The notes: generated by a model not told the origin, from the letters alone. DNA of 64,000 bases from Batillaria attramentaria (GCA_018292915.2 JACVVK020000014.1:3213501-3277500); one strand, 5' to 3'; positions 50,426-62,504 are shown, numbered from the stretch's first letter. Translations and numbers: made by a program.

Positions 50426-51654
50426 AAGAATTTGTTTTGTTCCTCTTAATAAAAACACAAGTATACACAAACATACCATGGAAATACAAAACCGACATAC
50501 ATGTATACACATTCACACATTCCATCACTGGCTAAAACACAATTTAAGAAATAGGCATTGGCATTGCCTCACAGTAACTATGTTAAACAAGCACTAAGAG
50601 TAACAGTTAAAATGGAGGGGCAGACCTAACACAGGATACAGATCACATATAACAGCTCTATATATCCTGATTCCTTCCTCATACACACATCCACACACAT
50701 CTTATCTTCCCAACTCGCACAAGGACCCGCACCTACCCACACACATCACAAGATAAGGCATTGAACCGTTGGGGATGTTAAAGTCTAAACGCGTATGCGG
50801 ACAGGCATAGAGCAGCGCGTGGAACACTTTTCATCGAATGCGCTGACTCTGTACATCGGAATCAGCCCCTCGGGTCACAATATAGCTTCTGAGATCATCG
50901 TGGTGCCTCTCGCCTGCGTATAAGTTGTTCTAGAAGTGTCCTACCTCGCACTGAGCAGACTGACCGCGTTATTTGGTTGCGGACTGAGGCGGACCAGCTA
51001 CACGGCACTGACGGATTGGTGGCTATTTTTAGAAGCTTTGTCGAGTCCCAGTCTGTTCAGGAAAGGACCGTAGGCTCAAAGAAAATCGTATTTCTCTAGT
51101 ATTAGAAGCCATAGAGTCACGAAAAGTGTCGCAGTGGCCAAATGAAACATTCTTCTATCTGGAAAACAGCCTTAGAGCTTCCAAAGTGGCAGTTTTCCAC
51201 CTCAGCAGAGTTACGAACACGTTTTTAAAACGATGTAACAGGGGGCACGACCAAACAAACTTTGTCTAGATATATTTGCTCTGAAAGTGATTGACATTTA
51301 GTTGCGCAATCGGTGCAAAGGCATGATTCTATTGATTCCCAATTACCCAACTGCATCAGTCATTACCGTATTCCAAAGGACACGACATATGTTGACCTTT
51401 CTGTCACATGACTTTGAAGACGGACATCATAAATCAATTTATTCATGTATGTTATGCAAGCAGAGGAACAGTACATGTCGTACAAAGGGAGAATTCATTG
51501 AATGAGCTGTAACATTGGCTTGGCTCAGCACAGCACATTTCCTAAAACAAGGTTTTTGTCCGGCTCAGTCGAGACACACACAGACTGATGTTTCGCATAA
51601 GAAAACTGGCTGAAAACATTGCCAAGATCACAGAAACTTCACCACTGACACTGG

Positions 51655-51674
51655 CACACACATACACACACACA

Positions 51675-51715
<41 letters not shown>
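51655..51715. repeat. (CA)n microsatellite
   Basis: CA units with a few CATA variants. Confidence 0.95.
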
Positions 51716-51717
<2 letters not shown>

Positions 51718-52527
51718 CCGCGCGCGTGCACACGAAATTTTAAAATATGTGACACAGTTTTGCAAAATTCAAGACAGCTGTATAATATATGGGTTGAGGG
51801 CAATGGCAGTCGTTATCAGTCTGTCCAAAATTCTCATCTGGATCCGTCTTCACTGGCTCTCAGTTTTCCCGCCGGCAGCTTGCTCCGATCCACCTTTTTG
51901 GAACACCTCGTCTGTCACGTGTCGTGTCTGCCATACGCACACGGGGACCTTTTCGAGTCGTTCAAACGCATTCCAAAGGGTTGGCTTGATCTTTTCTGTA
52001 TCATCCTTCGCACTTCTATAATATTGGATAGGACTGCACAGGCCGCGCCCACATGGTGACAGCCCAACAGAGTAACTTGACTCATTTGAAAAGTGTCAGT
52101 GTCAGTTTTGCAATATACCGGCCGAGCTAAGACATAACGAATTAACGATGGATCTATATCCGCTAGTCCGTTGAGTTCTTGAATGTTGCAGTTGTGTGTA
52201 CCGGCATTTAGCCAGCGACGCATGCAGTATGAACTAGAGAAATGATACGCCCGATTCGCTCTTCTGATTCCACCTACTTGTACTGACCAGGTTTGGGGGG
52301 AACTAACGGGATAACACATGAATAATAGAAACACGACAGCTCATAGGTACTGGTCATAGCTATGTAGACATACGCACGACACACAAAGTGATACTGGTCT
52401 TCTAAGCTGTAGCCTGTAGGCCTAATTCACTTTGGACTGTCAGTTCCCAACCTCCTACTGCGGTGTCGCGCCAGCTTGTTCCGCTCCACCTTTTTGGACC
52501 ACTTGCTCCGTCACGTCTATTGTCTGT

Positions 52528-52530
<3 letters not shown>

Positions 52531-52608
<78 letters not shown>
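52531..52608. repeat. (CA)n microsatellite
   Basis: About 39 CA units. Confidence 0.95.
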
Positions 52609-52611
<3 letters not shown>

Positions 52612-52889
52612 TTTAAAGGACACGATATGTGTTAAAGCGGAATCTGTTTGTCACCGACATGATCAGACTTCAGGACAGATGATATTGAATCAATATATTC
52701 ATGAACGTTATTCACGCAGAGGAAGGGAGAATTTATTGAATTAGCTGTAACATTAGCATGGCTCAGCACAGCACATTTCCCTCGAGGTTTTTTTCCTCCG
52801 GACACATGATGTTTCACATGAGAAAACTGGCTGATAGCAGGTCAGTTGCCAAGATCACAGAAACTTCACCACTTTCTCTCTCTCTCACT

Positions 52890-52891
<2 letters not shown>

Positions 52892-52975
<84 letters not shown>
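52892..52975. repeat. (CA)n microsatellite
   Basis: About 42 CA units after a CT block. Confidence 0.95.
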
Positions 52976-52976
<1 letters not shown>

Positions 52977-53325
52977 TTCAGCCCTGCGAATGACTCCTGT
53001 ATAATGACCAAAAGGCCGACGACAAATATATAAATGAGGTATCACTGACAGGCCGGAGTTGATATATATAAATAATAGGAACAAAGGCGTCGCTACGCCA
53101 AAAACATGCGCTCAATCAGGTCAATTTGAAAGTAGGGGAAGTAAGTCTAGTAAAGCTAATGGCGCCATAGCGCTACCTAGATCTAGGAGATGTGTGCTTT
53201 GTATGCCATTGGACAAGTCTGCCTTGCCCTACATTGGGTACAAGCCACAGTGGAGGGAGAGATCGTCATATACAATTATAATGATGTAGAAATATGAAGA
53301 ATAAAGAGGATGATAATACGCATAC

Positions 53326-53511
53326 CCATCCACAGATATTAGAAGCTGCCCTGCTGATTTTGCACATCTTCTCAACGGTGACGTCACCCAGGTATTTCTT
53401 GGCCGTGAGACCGGCTTCCAGTGGGATTTGGTCCACCTGCACCGCGTCACACCGAGCCTTCAACGAGTCCTTGCCTTTCCCTGACACAATCCTTTGCACG
53501 ATCCTCCATTC
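53326..53511 (-). CDS. Dynein heavy chain-like stalk exon, copy B exon 2
   Basis: A 62-codon, phase 0-0 exon: EWRIVQRIVSGKGKDSLKAR ... QIPLEAGLTAKKYL ... TVEKMCKISRAASNICGW. Dynein heavy chains have, near the microtubule-binding tip of the stalk, a D-W-x-x-A-K-x-L-L stretch, then DKDNIP, then x-V-x-K-x-S-x-A-x-x-x-L-C-x-W-V. This exon follows that layout. Acceptor TTGTTTCAG, donor TGG/GTATGC. About 87% identical in protein to the exon at 58192-58377. It may belong to the same gene as copy A or to a duplicated, possibly partial one. Confidence 0.75.
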
Positions 53512-53667
53512 CTGAAACAAGACGTGGTTGTTGTTGTTGTTTAATTTCTTCTTCTTGTGCGTGTACCGGCTTGTTTTACTTTACTTACTTTGGTTTACCT
53601 GCCCCCTCCCTCCCTCGCTCTGTCGCCAGTATAACCCTGTAGTTGTGTGGGCCTACTTTTTGTAGCT

Positions 53668-53778
53668 GTGGGTGGAAGGGTGTTTGAGGGTTTAACGTCC
53701 TTTTCCACAACATACGGGTGATATCAAAGACAGGGCAACGATAAAAGAGCCAGCACAAATATTTGGCCCCAGCCGGGA
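53668..53778 (-). mobile_element. SINE family 1, copy 7 (5'-truncated) with 11-bp TSD
   Basis: Body and tail of the family in the intron between dynein-like exons B2 and B1. Perfect duplication tttttgtagct at 53657-53667 and 53779-53789. Confidence 0.9.
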
Positions 53779-53886
53779 TTTTTGTAGCTAGTGGTAGTAG
53801 CAGGTGTAGAGTTAGCAACGACTGAAACGAAATTTGACTGATTTTGTCAAGTAATATTATTATACTCTCTCTCTCTCTCTCTCTCT

Positions 53887-54020
53887 GCTCGGGTCGTGAC
53901 TGAGTCGAGTTCGAATCCCGGCTGGGGCCAAATATTTGGACCGGCTTTATCTCGTTGTCCCGTCTTTGATATCACTCATACGTTGTGGAAAAGGACGTTA
54001 ATTCCCAAACACCCATCCAT
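53887..54020 (+). mobile_element. SINE family 1, copy 8 (head-truncated)
   Basis: Starts gctcgggtcgtgactgag, with B box gagttcgaatccc, body and tail ggacgttaattcccaaacac. It lies in the same small intron as copy 7 but in the opposite orientation. Confidence 0.85.
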
Positions 54021-54290
54021 TTTACCCCCCGCCCCCATCTGTGTGTGTGTGTGTGTGTGTGTGTGCTGTGTGTGCCAGTGTGTGTGCGCGTGCGTGTGTG
54101 CGTGCGTGTTTGAACAAGCCAGGTCAGTGGTCAGTGTTTTCCCTGAATATTCTCGCTCGAGTTACTTTTGTGTTGTTTCGGATTTTAACACTATCTGTGT
54201 ACATTTCACATCAGAGTACAAAGTCCTATTCATATGTACAGTAAATCTGAAGACGACACTAAGGGAAGGTGTTTTTGCTTTCGTGGATAC

Positions 54291-54436
54291 CTTTGCCTCT
54301 TGTTCAGTGTAGCCGAGTAGAAGGCAGGTGGCCGTAAGCACGTCTTTCACTAGCTGCGGTGGTTTCGACAATGACTTTACTTCCGTGATGTCCCCCTCGC
54401 TGAAAGTTCTCATCTTGAGGTTTCGGTGTGGCTTCG
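54291..54436 (-). CDS. Dynein heavy chain-like stalk exon, copy B exon 1
   Basis: Encodes KMRTFSEGDITEVKSLSKPP then QLVKDVLTATCLLLGYTEQE. D-I-x-E-V-K-S-x-x-x-P-P-x-x-V-x-x-V-x-x-x-x-C-x-L-L-G is the conserved segment of dynein heavy chains just before the stalk tip. It ends AAG/GTATCC in phase 0, joining to exon B2. Its start (after GTGCAG) gives an incoming phase of 1, while the related exon A1 needs phase 2, because about five bases are missing near the 5' edge. B1 therefore cannot replace A1 in the same transcript with these acceptors, and may be a decaying copy. Confidence 0.7.
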
Positions 54437-54536
54437 CTGCACGCGCACGGACACACACAGAGAACAAAGCTTTGTCTATAGCATACATACCAAACTTTGA
54501 TACATGTGTGGGGAACACAGAGCGGCAACCAGCACT

Positions 54537-54668
<132 letters not shown>

Positions 54669-54932
54669 CAAAACGACGAGGGAGTAGTGTTTAGACCGAC
54701 TGACGTTGTCAAACAAGTGAATCAAGATTTAGAACATGGCTGGTTGGCTGGCTCGTTCAAATTGTTTGGGAACATCAATGTCTTTCTTCCGTAAATGTTT
54801 CTTAACAAATGACGGAAGGTTTACATCAAAGCAAGTGAAAACAACAACAACAACACAGCGGGATAAGGATCCCACTAGGGCCGCTACCCGTCCAGATCCT
54901 AAACAACACGCTGTCGTGACAACAACAACCAC

Positions 54933-54934
<2 letters not shown>

Positions 54935-55013
<79 letters not shown>

Positions 55014-55028
55014 TATACACACACACGG

Positions 55029-55079
<51 letters not shown>

Positions 55080-55127
55080 GCACGCACGCACGCACAGCAC
55101 GCACGCACGCACGCACGCACGCACACG

Positions 55128-55203
<76 letters not shown>
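54935..55203. repeat. Compound (CA)n/(CGCA)n array with cggtatacac interruptions
   Basis: About 270 bases of CA and CGCA units, interrupted by cggtatac or cggtac three times. Confidence 0.95.
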
Positions 55204-55209
<6 letters not shown>

Positions 55210-56085
55210 GTGGGCTCTCAGGCGGAAATCATTGACCTCCAAGAGCTAAGTCAGTGTTGCCAGTCCAACGCTCAGCTTAGCCGGTGTTCTCATAAAACTG
55301 AGTCAAAACTTGGTACTTACGATCAGCGGCAAGAGTCGGCACTGCGTTTGTCAGCTTGACTGATGTCGTCTGGGAAAAGTCCACAAGAGAAGTTATCAGT
55401 TTACAGTCTACGTCTTCTTTATATCGACTTTAGAATCTTTTTATAGAGTTGTGCGTCAGTCCCCCTGCGTCAAGTTATAGTTCCGATGGGATCTACAAAC
55501 TACGCGTTAGGCATTGAGCAAGAGCAGAGAGTAAACAAAGGCTCCTCCTCCCCACCCCCCCACACCCAAACACACACACGAACACACTGACACCACCGTC
55601 CCCCACCCGGCCCCCCTACAACACACACACCACCCGCAGCTCAGTAATCCCCAGACTAAGCCTACTTGGCTTGACCTTGGGCTATGGTCCCACGAAGTTT
55701 TCTATAGTATTCTATATGTATCTACTTCCACGCCTACACAAGTACACAGTTTGGGTAATCATGGAGCCAAATCAGTCTTTGTGCCATTTGGGCTATTTGG
55801 AACAGTCTTGTCCTTTTCTCTCGGTGGTGGTACCGGCTTAATTACTGTCGGGGAAGTCAACCTGTCGTCGATTCTTTGCCGCCAGTCTACTTCCCCCATT
55901 GCGACATAACTAAATTTCCGTGCCGTTCTTGCGAAACACTCAGTTATACTCGTACCGTCGAACATGCTTTTCTGTCAGGCAGGATTACTGTTGCTATACT
56001 GCTATACTATTCTTAAGACACACTGACTTGTTCTTAAAGGCGCCCTATTATCATTGTTATACATACTGCACTATGAACGTAGGAG

Positions 56086-56087
<2 letters not shown>

Positions 56088-56145
<58 letters not shown>
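56088..56145. repeat. (GT)n microsatellite
   Basis: About 28 GT units. Confidence 0.95.
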
Positions 56146-56146
<1 letters not shown>

Positions 56147-56356
56147 CGGGAGGGAAAGACAGAGCGATAGGGATTCCGGTGACTAGTGAAAGGATTCAAC
56201 ATCGGACTCTAGATAGGAAGGCCACGGAATCAAATACACACAGAGCAAACAAATACTCAACTCCGTCCCCTCCCCCTCCCCCCTCCCCTCCCCCACAAGT
56301 GCTTCTGCTTTTAAAACAACTATGTGGTCAACAAAAGACCAACAACCTACCTCTTG

Positions 56357-56605
56357 CTACCCCCTAAAATGTGAGAAATTTCTCTTATAAACGTATCTAA
56401 CTGTATCTTGACACTCTTTGGCATAACGACTGTTTCTGAAAGAAATCTTTATATCAGACGTTTCGCCAGAAAGACTTCCTGATATATAGATATTCTGATC
56501 GTCCGAAAGAGTCACGTTATACCAGGACTGAGCTGGATCAGTGAATGTCAAGTCAAACCAACCTTTACCAGCTTGATTGATTTTCAGTGGTTCGATCAAA
56601 ACAAG
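56357..56605 (-). CDS. Unrecognised exon-like open frame
   Basis: About 80 codons ending in a TAG stop, preceded on the minus strand by a splice-acceptor-like TTTCAGTAG after which the frame is open. The protein has balanced composition (KGWFDLTFTDPAQSWYNVTL; GETSDIKISFRNSRYAKECQ), unlike the surrounding low-complexity sequence. I do not recognise the family. It may be a terminal exon of an unknown gene, a transposon scrap, or chance. It lies between the two dynein-like exon pairs. Confidence 0.3.
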   Translation of the reverse strand, partial: LVLIEPLKINQAGKGWFDLTFTDPAQSWYNVTLSDDQNIYISGSLSGETSDIKISFRNSRYAKECQDTVRYVYKRNFSHFRG

Positions 56606-56819
56606 CTCGCAGGCCTACTGAAAGCACGCATGACCAACCTACGTAACGATCCGTGACCACTTTGGCCGTGCTCTTTTGGCATTAGAACCCGTGTAGTAGT
56701 GACGTACTGAGAGAGAGAGAGAGAGAGAGGGGGGGGGGCTGCTATTAATAGTACGAAGTACACGTGTATGTGTATGCTTCTTCGATGTTAAAAATGTTCT
56801 GTAAAGGCAACACGCACAC

Positions 56820-56873
56820 ACAGCTGTACACTCACACAAACACACGCACGCACGCACGCACGCACGCACGCAC

Positions 56874-56913
<40 letters not shown>

Positions 56914-56921
56914 CAGAAATT

Positions 56922-57001
<80 letters not shown>

Positions 57002-57045
57002 ACGACAGAAATTCAGTAAACACACACACACACACGACAGAAATT

Positions 57046-57123
<78 letters not shown>

Positions 57124-57171
57124 ACACACACGACAGAAATTAAACACACACACACACACACGACAGAAATT

Positions 57172-57236
<65 letters not shown>
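56820..57236. repeat. (CA)n array punctuated by gacagaaattaaac
   Basis: About 400 bases. The 14-base motif gacagaaattaaac (one variant gacagaaattcagtaaac) occurs five times between CA blocks of different length. A (CGCA)n block lies at the start. Confidence 0.95.
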
Positions 57237-57237
<1 letters not shown>

Positions 57238-57362
57238 CTACGTACGTCTCTGAGCACACGTACCTTCTCTAGTGACGCGTGATAGACAGGTAAAGACGGA
57301 AACGCAGCCGAAGATTCAAGCCCGGTGAGCGTATTGTTGAAGTCATGCAGAACTCTCGATAA

Positions 57363-57590
57363 GTGACCAAGGTTCGTGTGTCTCTGCGTGTATTCCTACT
57401 CTTTAAACTTGCCTTGATCTTTACCGGCACTGACTGGGCATGTTATACACCGACCACAACTGATTCCGTAGAAGTGAGCAAAGGGTTAGAAAATGAAAAC
57501 TTAGGAAAGGACAACTTTTATTTCAATATCTCAGAAGCACGTCCTGTAGAAATGAATATAATCTTCTTCCCTGAGACAGGCTCTGTTTAG
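57363..57590 (+). other. Open frame with hydrophobic start, uncertain
   Basis: A 75-codon frame with VRVSLRVFLLFKLALIFTGT resembling a signal sequence and a natural-looking continuation (DNFYFNISEARPVEMNIIFF). It lacks an ATG before the hydrophobic part, and a stop precedes it immediately. No family recognised; likely chance or a fragment. Confidence 0.15.
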
Positions 57591-57756
57591 TAAGTCGCAA
57601 AGTATATCCTGGAATGATAAAGGAAAACTGATCATTTACTGCGGGGTAAGTCAGTTTTTGGACTCTAAGTTCCTGGCCGGCTATTGTGATGTCACGCCCG
57701 CCGCTTTTTCCGATGCGCCTTTTTGGACCACATGCTCCGCCACATCAACTGTCTGT

Positions 57757-57759
<3 letters not shown>

Positions 57760-57827
<68 letters not shown>
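57760..57827. repeat. (CA)n microsatellite
   Basis: About 34 CA units. Confidence 0.95.
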
Positions 57828-57828
<1 letters not shown>

Positions 57829-57970
57829 CAGTATGCAGGCAACCTATCCCTGTTGATCCGGCGGGGAGGCCGGGAGGGGAGGGGGAGATGGATTTGGGGG
57901 GGGGGGGGGGGGGAGGGCTAACGACATCAGTCAGTGGTGGCGGCACCATGTTCTTGACATCATCACTTAC

Positions 57971-57992
57971 ACTTGTCTTCCAGCGCATACAG
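57971..57992 (-). CDS. Candidate 22-nt dynein microexon
   Basis: Read on the minus strand: acceptor ACAATTCAG, then codons for LYALEDK plus one base, then donor GTAAGT. Placed after exon A2 (ending ICGW) it gives GWLYALEDK, which fits the dynein pattern W-V-x-A-M/L-E-x-Y. It is short, so chance is possible. Confidence 0.3.
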
Positions 57993-58106
57993 CTGAATTG
58001 TCAATAAGTAAAGTATAAAACGATAAATGAATAAATAAACAAATTAAAACGATTTTGTAGAAGACGACGATTGTGGGTGGTAATAAGTTATAAGTAATAC
58101 TACTAA

Positions 58107-58110
58107 TAGG

Positions 58111-58168
<58 letters not shown>
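58107..58168. repeat. (CTA)n microsatellite
   Basis: About 20 trinucleotide units in the intron after exon A2. Confidence 0.95.
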
Positions 58169-58191
58169 AATAATCCAGGACAGCCGCTTAC

Positions 58192-58377
58192 CCATCCACA
58201 GATCTTAGAAGCCGACATGCTGATTTTGCACATCTTCTCAACGGTGACGTCACCCAGGTATTTCTTAGCCGTGAGACCGGCTTCAAGTGGGATTTGGTCG
58301 ACCTGCACCGCGTCACAACGAGCCTTCAACGAGTCCTTGCCTCTCCCTGACAGAATCTTTATCACGCTCCTCCAGTC
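58192..58377 (-). CDS. Dynein heavy chain-like stalk exon, copy A exon 2
   Basis: A 62-codon, phase 0-0 exon: DWRSVIKILSGRGKDSLKAR ... QIPLEAGLTAKKYL ... TVEKMCKISMSASKICGW. It matches the dynein heavy chain stalk/microtubule-binding layout described for copy B and is the same length. Acceptor TTGTGTCAG, donor TGG/GTAAGC. Exon A1 joins to it in phase 0 (EQEAK then DWRSV, as in dyneins where D-W follows the C-x-L-L-G segment). Confidence 0.78.
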
Positions 58378-58482
58378 CTGACACAAGAGGTGGTCGGATG
58401 TGGAAAGCTACTGAGGTTTTTGGTATCAGTCCCTGCTCCCAATAACCAGTTTGAGTGCAGTGCAGCATGGCCGGCTCGATCT

Positions 58483-58570
58483 GTGTGTGTGTGTGTGTGT
58501 GTGTGTGTGATGGTTGCCGCTTTATGTGTTCCCCATTCATGTAATACTGATTGCGTGCGTGAGTGCGTGC

Positions 58571-58620
<50 letters not shown>

Positions 58621-58642
58621 CAGTGTGTGTGTGCGTGTGTGC
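58483..58642. repeat. (GT)n microsatellites
   Basis: Two GT blocks (58483-58510 and 58573-58640) with GCGT units, in the intron between A2 and A1. Confidence 0.95.
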
Positions 58643-58719
58643 TGGTTGTCGCTCTGTGTTCCTCATACATATACGTATTATATTTATGTATTGTCTCCCT
58701 TGCCGCAACAAGCACACGT

Positions 58720-59060
58720 TTTTCGCGGCAGAGCACAAAGTTGCCACGAAAAATGCATGCATGCGTGTCAGCGATGCACGGCCCGGGGACAACTCATGCA
58801 GGCAATAATCTCTGAAACAGGCTGAAAATATACTGTCAGTGCTGGTCAGTGAATGCGACAGAACTCACCGCTTCTGTGCACACTTTGAAAGTACCACGTT
58901 GACCACAATGTTGTTCAGAACTGTCCACTTTCCTTGTCACCGAGTATTTTTGTTTTTTTCCTTCTTAGGTATCACTAAGCTGGGCTCAGGTCTCGGTTGG
59001 CCGATTTGGGGGTCATTGCAGAGGCCAAGAGAAGCGGCCGGTCTCGGTGCAGAGCCGGTT
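58720..59060 (+). mobile_element. Half copy of the fold-back element at 62905-63525
   Basis: Shares ccacgaaaaatgc, aataatctct, caggctga, gaatgcgacag, accgcttctgtgcacac, actgtccactttccttgtca and cttcttaggtatcact with the right arm of the palindromic element. It lies in the intron between dynein-like exons A2 and A1. Confidence 0.85.
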
Positions 59061-59144
59061 GACCGCTGAGTGAGAAGACTAAGGATTTTTGCTCGCACGT
59101 ACGGCTTGCAGACGGCAGTGTATTACAGTCAGGGATCTACTCAC

Positions 59145-59295
59145 CTTTGCCTCTTGTTCAGTGTAGCCGAGTAGAAGGCAGGTGGCCGTCAGCATGTCTT
59201 TGACTAGTTGCGGTGGGTTGCCCAATGTCTTCACTTCCCCGAGGTCCTGTTCGGTAAAGGTTCTCATCTTGAAGATGTATGTAGGTGTAGATTTG
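59145..59295 (-). CDS. Dynein heavy chain-like stalk exon, copy A exon 1
   Basis: After acceptor GTGTCCAG the frame reads KSTPTYIFKMRTFTEQDLGE, then VKTLGNPPQLVKDMLTATCL and LLGYTEQEAK, ending at AAG/GTGAGT in phase 0. It carries the conserved E-V-K-x-x-x-x-P-P-x-x-V and C-L-L-L-G motifs of dynein heavy chains. Incoming phase is 2. Preceding exons (coiled-coil part of the stalk) should lie to the right but I could not recognise any up to the window end. The dynein subfamily cannot be settled from this piece. Confidence 0.78.
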
Positions 59296-59518
59296 CTGGA
59301 CACACGCACGCACGCACGCACGCACGCACACACACGACAAAGAATTCATTCACTCATATTCATGACCTCACTTCCGGCTAGAACGCTTAGAAAGATCAAG
59401 TACCGTGCGTTTCTCAACTTCAGTTGATGTCTTCTGTCCTGCTGACTGACGAGAAAAAAGTAACTCAGTTGTATAGATTAACGATATCAAACTGCATTAT
59501 GTCATGCAACTTATGCAC

Positions 59519-59619
<101 letters not shown>

Positions 59620-60283
59620 CAGACAAAAGACGTGACGCACCACTCAGGTGATTCGGAAAGACGGATGACAAACTTCAGGGGAGAAAACCCAATTATCGGC
59701 GAATGGACCCACACAAGAAAATTACAAAGCGAGGCTTTGAACGTGAAAATGAAAGGTTTTCAACTTTCCCGTTTGACAAATCAGGCTGATTCAATATAAA
59801 CTGCGTGTCGCTGTACCGACAAAACTTTGGGTAAGATGTCATTGTCTTCAGTCTGCTTGCAAAAAAAGGTTAACCTGCACTGAGCGGGAAGGCATGCCAG
59901 CTTAACCAGCAAACTAGTTGTTCCGTGCCTGTTTGTTTGTTTGTTTGTTTGTTTTTGTTGTTAATTGTCTTCAAGGTACATGTAGAACTGAACTTGATCT
60001 ACAGAAGTCGGTACGTCGCGGCTTGTACGGTTCAAGAGGGCGGAGGTCAACATACTACTTAGCATAAAGTTTACTAGTATAAAAGTTTATAACAGAATCA
60101 ACAATTTTTATTTTATTTTTTTTAGAAAAGGTCTTATGACGTCAGAGAGGCTAAGGGAGTCAATTCTTTACACTGAAGTTATCCAAATTGAATCCAAGAA
60201 TTCTTCTTTGACGTTCACACCGGGTGACACCCCCCCCCCCCCTTTCCCCGGCCACAGCCTCAAGGGGGAAAAAACCAACCAGT

Positions 60284-60686
60284 AACAATAATAATGATAA
60301 TAATGAGTATTATATAGGCGCTTTACCCAATTTCATGAATCGGCTCAAAGCGCCGCGAACTGAACCCAACACGCACGCTCACGTGAATCACACACATTCT
60401 CTCACACACCGGACATAAACACATTACAATCACGTGGTGCGAAGAGTCAGCTCAGCTATTTAAATTTCGGAATATAGAATTACATTTATTTTTCCAATTT
60501 GGTGGGCTGAACATTTCCAAAGCAGAGGGGGAGGAAGCCGGAGTACCCGGAGAGAACCCCCGACGATCGGCCCGAATGAACGGTGCCACATACGAGAAGG
60601 AAAAATTCTTTGCCCCGAGTGGGACTCGAACCCCTGACCTCTCGCATTGGTGACAAGTCTCTTAACCACTAGACCACCGACCGTCC
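60284..60686 (-). mobile_element. SINE family 2, copy 2
   Basis: Aligns with 8383-8781 over its whole length, with the same head (tggtctagtggttaagagac; ggggttcgagtccc), conserved motif ctccgggtactccggcttcc and (ATT)n-type tail. The two differ by scattered substitutions and are clearly one family. Confidence 0.88.
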
Positions 60687-60767
60687 CAGAAAAAGTGGGG
60701 AAGTGGGGAATGGGGATGAAAGAAAACGGAAAACATACCCACTCCCCTTTGAAGGTGACACCGAGGG

Positions 60768-60769
<2 letters not shown>

Positions 60770-60803
<34 letters not shown>
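60770..60803. repeat. (CA)n microsatellite
   Basis: About 17 CA units. Confidence 0.95.
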
Positions 60804-60805
<2 letters not shown>

Positions 60806-61147
60806 TTGTGACAAAAGCTGCGAGTGATAGTCTGTCTAGAAATTAGACTGAAATTGGTAGGAAGCCGGCGGGGATCGGGCATTCGCCTACTGTTCCTAAT
60901 CACTGGCTTCACAAGCGTCTGATTGTGCTGACTAGGGAACAGAGATCCTCCAATCACTCTTCTTGTCGATTTCTGCTCTAGCACTGATCCTAAAGGGACA
61001 CACAGCATCAGCGGCGGATTCTAAGCCGGCGTACGCATCAGTTGGTCTTTGTGGCTCGAGAGTCAGTATGGGAACTTGAAATGGGGATTGGGCAAACAGT
61101 GCGGCAGGGACTCTGAATTTGAAAACTGTGACTCGACGTCAGAAGGC

Positions 61148-61148
<1 letters not shown>

Positions 61149-61187
<39 letters not shown>

Positions 61188-61214
61188 CACTGACGGACAC
61201 ACCCACCGTGGGCG

Positions 61215-61273
<59 letters not shown>
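61149..61273. repeat. (CA)n microsatellites
   Basis: Two blocks separated by tagacactgacggacac-like bases; CA-rich to 61400. Confidence 0.95.
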
Positions 61274-61275
<2 letters not shown>

Positions 61276-61399
61276 GACTCAGTGACACGTGTACACTGAC
61301 ACACACGGGCCACCACACACAGACTGAGGCACCGCACTGACACATAATTTATACACACGCACACCGCACACGTACACATAACGCACACGCATACCAGGA

Positions 61400-62125
61400 G
61401 ACAGACAGACATAGCAGGCGAGAGAAAGGGTTGAATGACAAGCCGCATGACCAATACCTGTTAGCTATCGCGAATCCAAACCGGTTGATCCCAAGTGCGG
61501 AAACACTGAACCAAACTGGTAAACGTGCCAGTACATGATGACTGGCCGACACATGGCCATGACCACACCAAAAAAACACATCACTGAGCGATGACGTAAT
61601 CGGTGATGACGCAGATAAGTCAATGATGTCAGTACAAACGTTCCCCCAATTCAGTCTCAGTATCGCCGGGCATCTCACTCGCAGTCTGGAAATCACTGAG
61701 TGGCCGGCCTAAGTGTCTTGGGTTTGACAGGTACTTGGACCCTTTTTCCTGATGCATGACGGTGCAGTTCCGAGTAGTATTTTCATGAAAAAGACCAATT
61801 TAGTAATTAGCTGAACTGACTGACATCAGTGGACTCAGTCGGGTGTCACAGTTCTGACATCTCGGGCTTACTCAGTAGTACAGTCGCCAGCTGTAGCAAA
61901 ATCGTGTTTTGACATCATTTGTCAGTCATGGTTTCGACCGTAATTTATTATTCATAATTACGAAGCATATTGGGTCAACAGGCCAGCCGCGTAACTGCAG
62001 TAAATAAATAATAGACCGCACATGTGCGTCCAAACGCACCGCTGCGGCCGTGCAAGATCATTGGCAATCTGTCGAAGCTGAAGGGGCCGAAGAACGGACT
62101 GCTATGCTATGCGGAAATTCTCTCA
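61400..62125. other. No recognised feature
   Basis: Unique-looking sequence without coding potential I can support. Confidence 0.5.
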
Positions 62126-62132
62126 TCATCAT

Positions 62133-62290
62133 GGAGCTGAGTCGGCCGTTCGATGCCGGCTTGTGCCGTGACTTGAGTTCGAATCCCGACCGGCTGGGGC
62201 TAAAATATTTGTGCTGGCCTTTATCTCGTAGCCCCGTCTTTGGTATCACCCATACTTGGTGGAAAAGGACGTTAAACTCCTAAACACGCA
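62133..62290 (+). mobile_element. SINE family 1, copy 9
   Basis: gagctgagtcggccgttcga head (rearranged), B box gagttcgaatccc, body aaaatatttgtgctggcc and tail ggaaaaggacgttaaactcc. Confidence 0.85.
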
Positions 62291-62424
62291 CCCACCCCAC
62301 CCTCCTAGAGCCGAAAAGTGACATTGATATGTTAATCGTTTTCGCATGTAACGCACAAATTGAATAAGCATTCGCGTCGGGTTGAGAGATTTGTGGTGGC
62401 AGGCTGTTCTGGCGGAGAATTGGG

Positions 62425-62426
<2 letters not shown>

Positions 62427-62504
<78 letters not shown>

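Larger units (their letters stand above)
51374..52880. repeat. Local duplication: two blocks repeated around (CA)n arrays
   Basis: 51374-51650 and 52616-52880 share ggacacgaTatgt-like, gctgtaacatt, ggctcagcacagcacattt, gaaaactggctga and gccaagatcacagaaacttc blocks. 51860-51945 and 52450-52530 share gcttgttccgctccaccttt-like blocks. The latter block recurs at 57690-57750. Confidence 0.7.

Noticed and set aside
56820..57236. CRISPR-like array (short repeated motif with spacers)
   Set aside because: The spacers are CA microsatellite, the motif is short and the genome is animal.
57363..57590. Secreted-protein gene on the plus strand
   Set aside because: No ATG before the hydrophobic segment and no supporting exon; kept only as an uncertain open frame.
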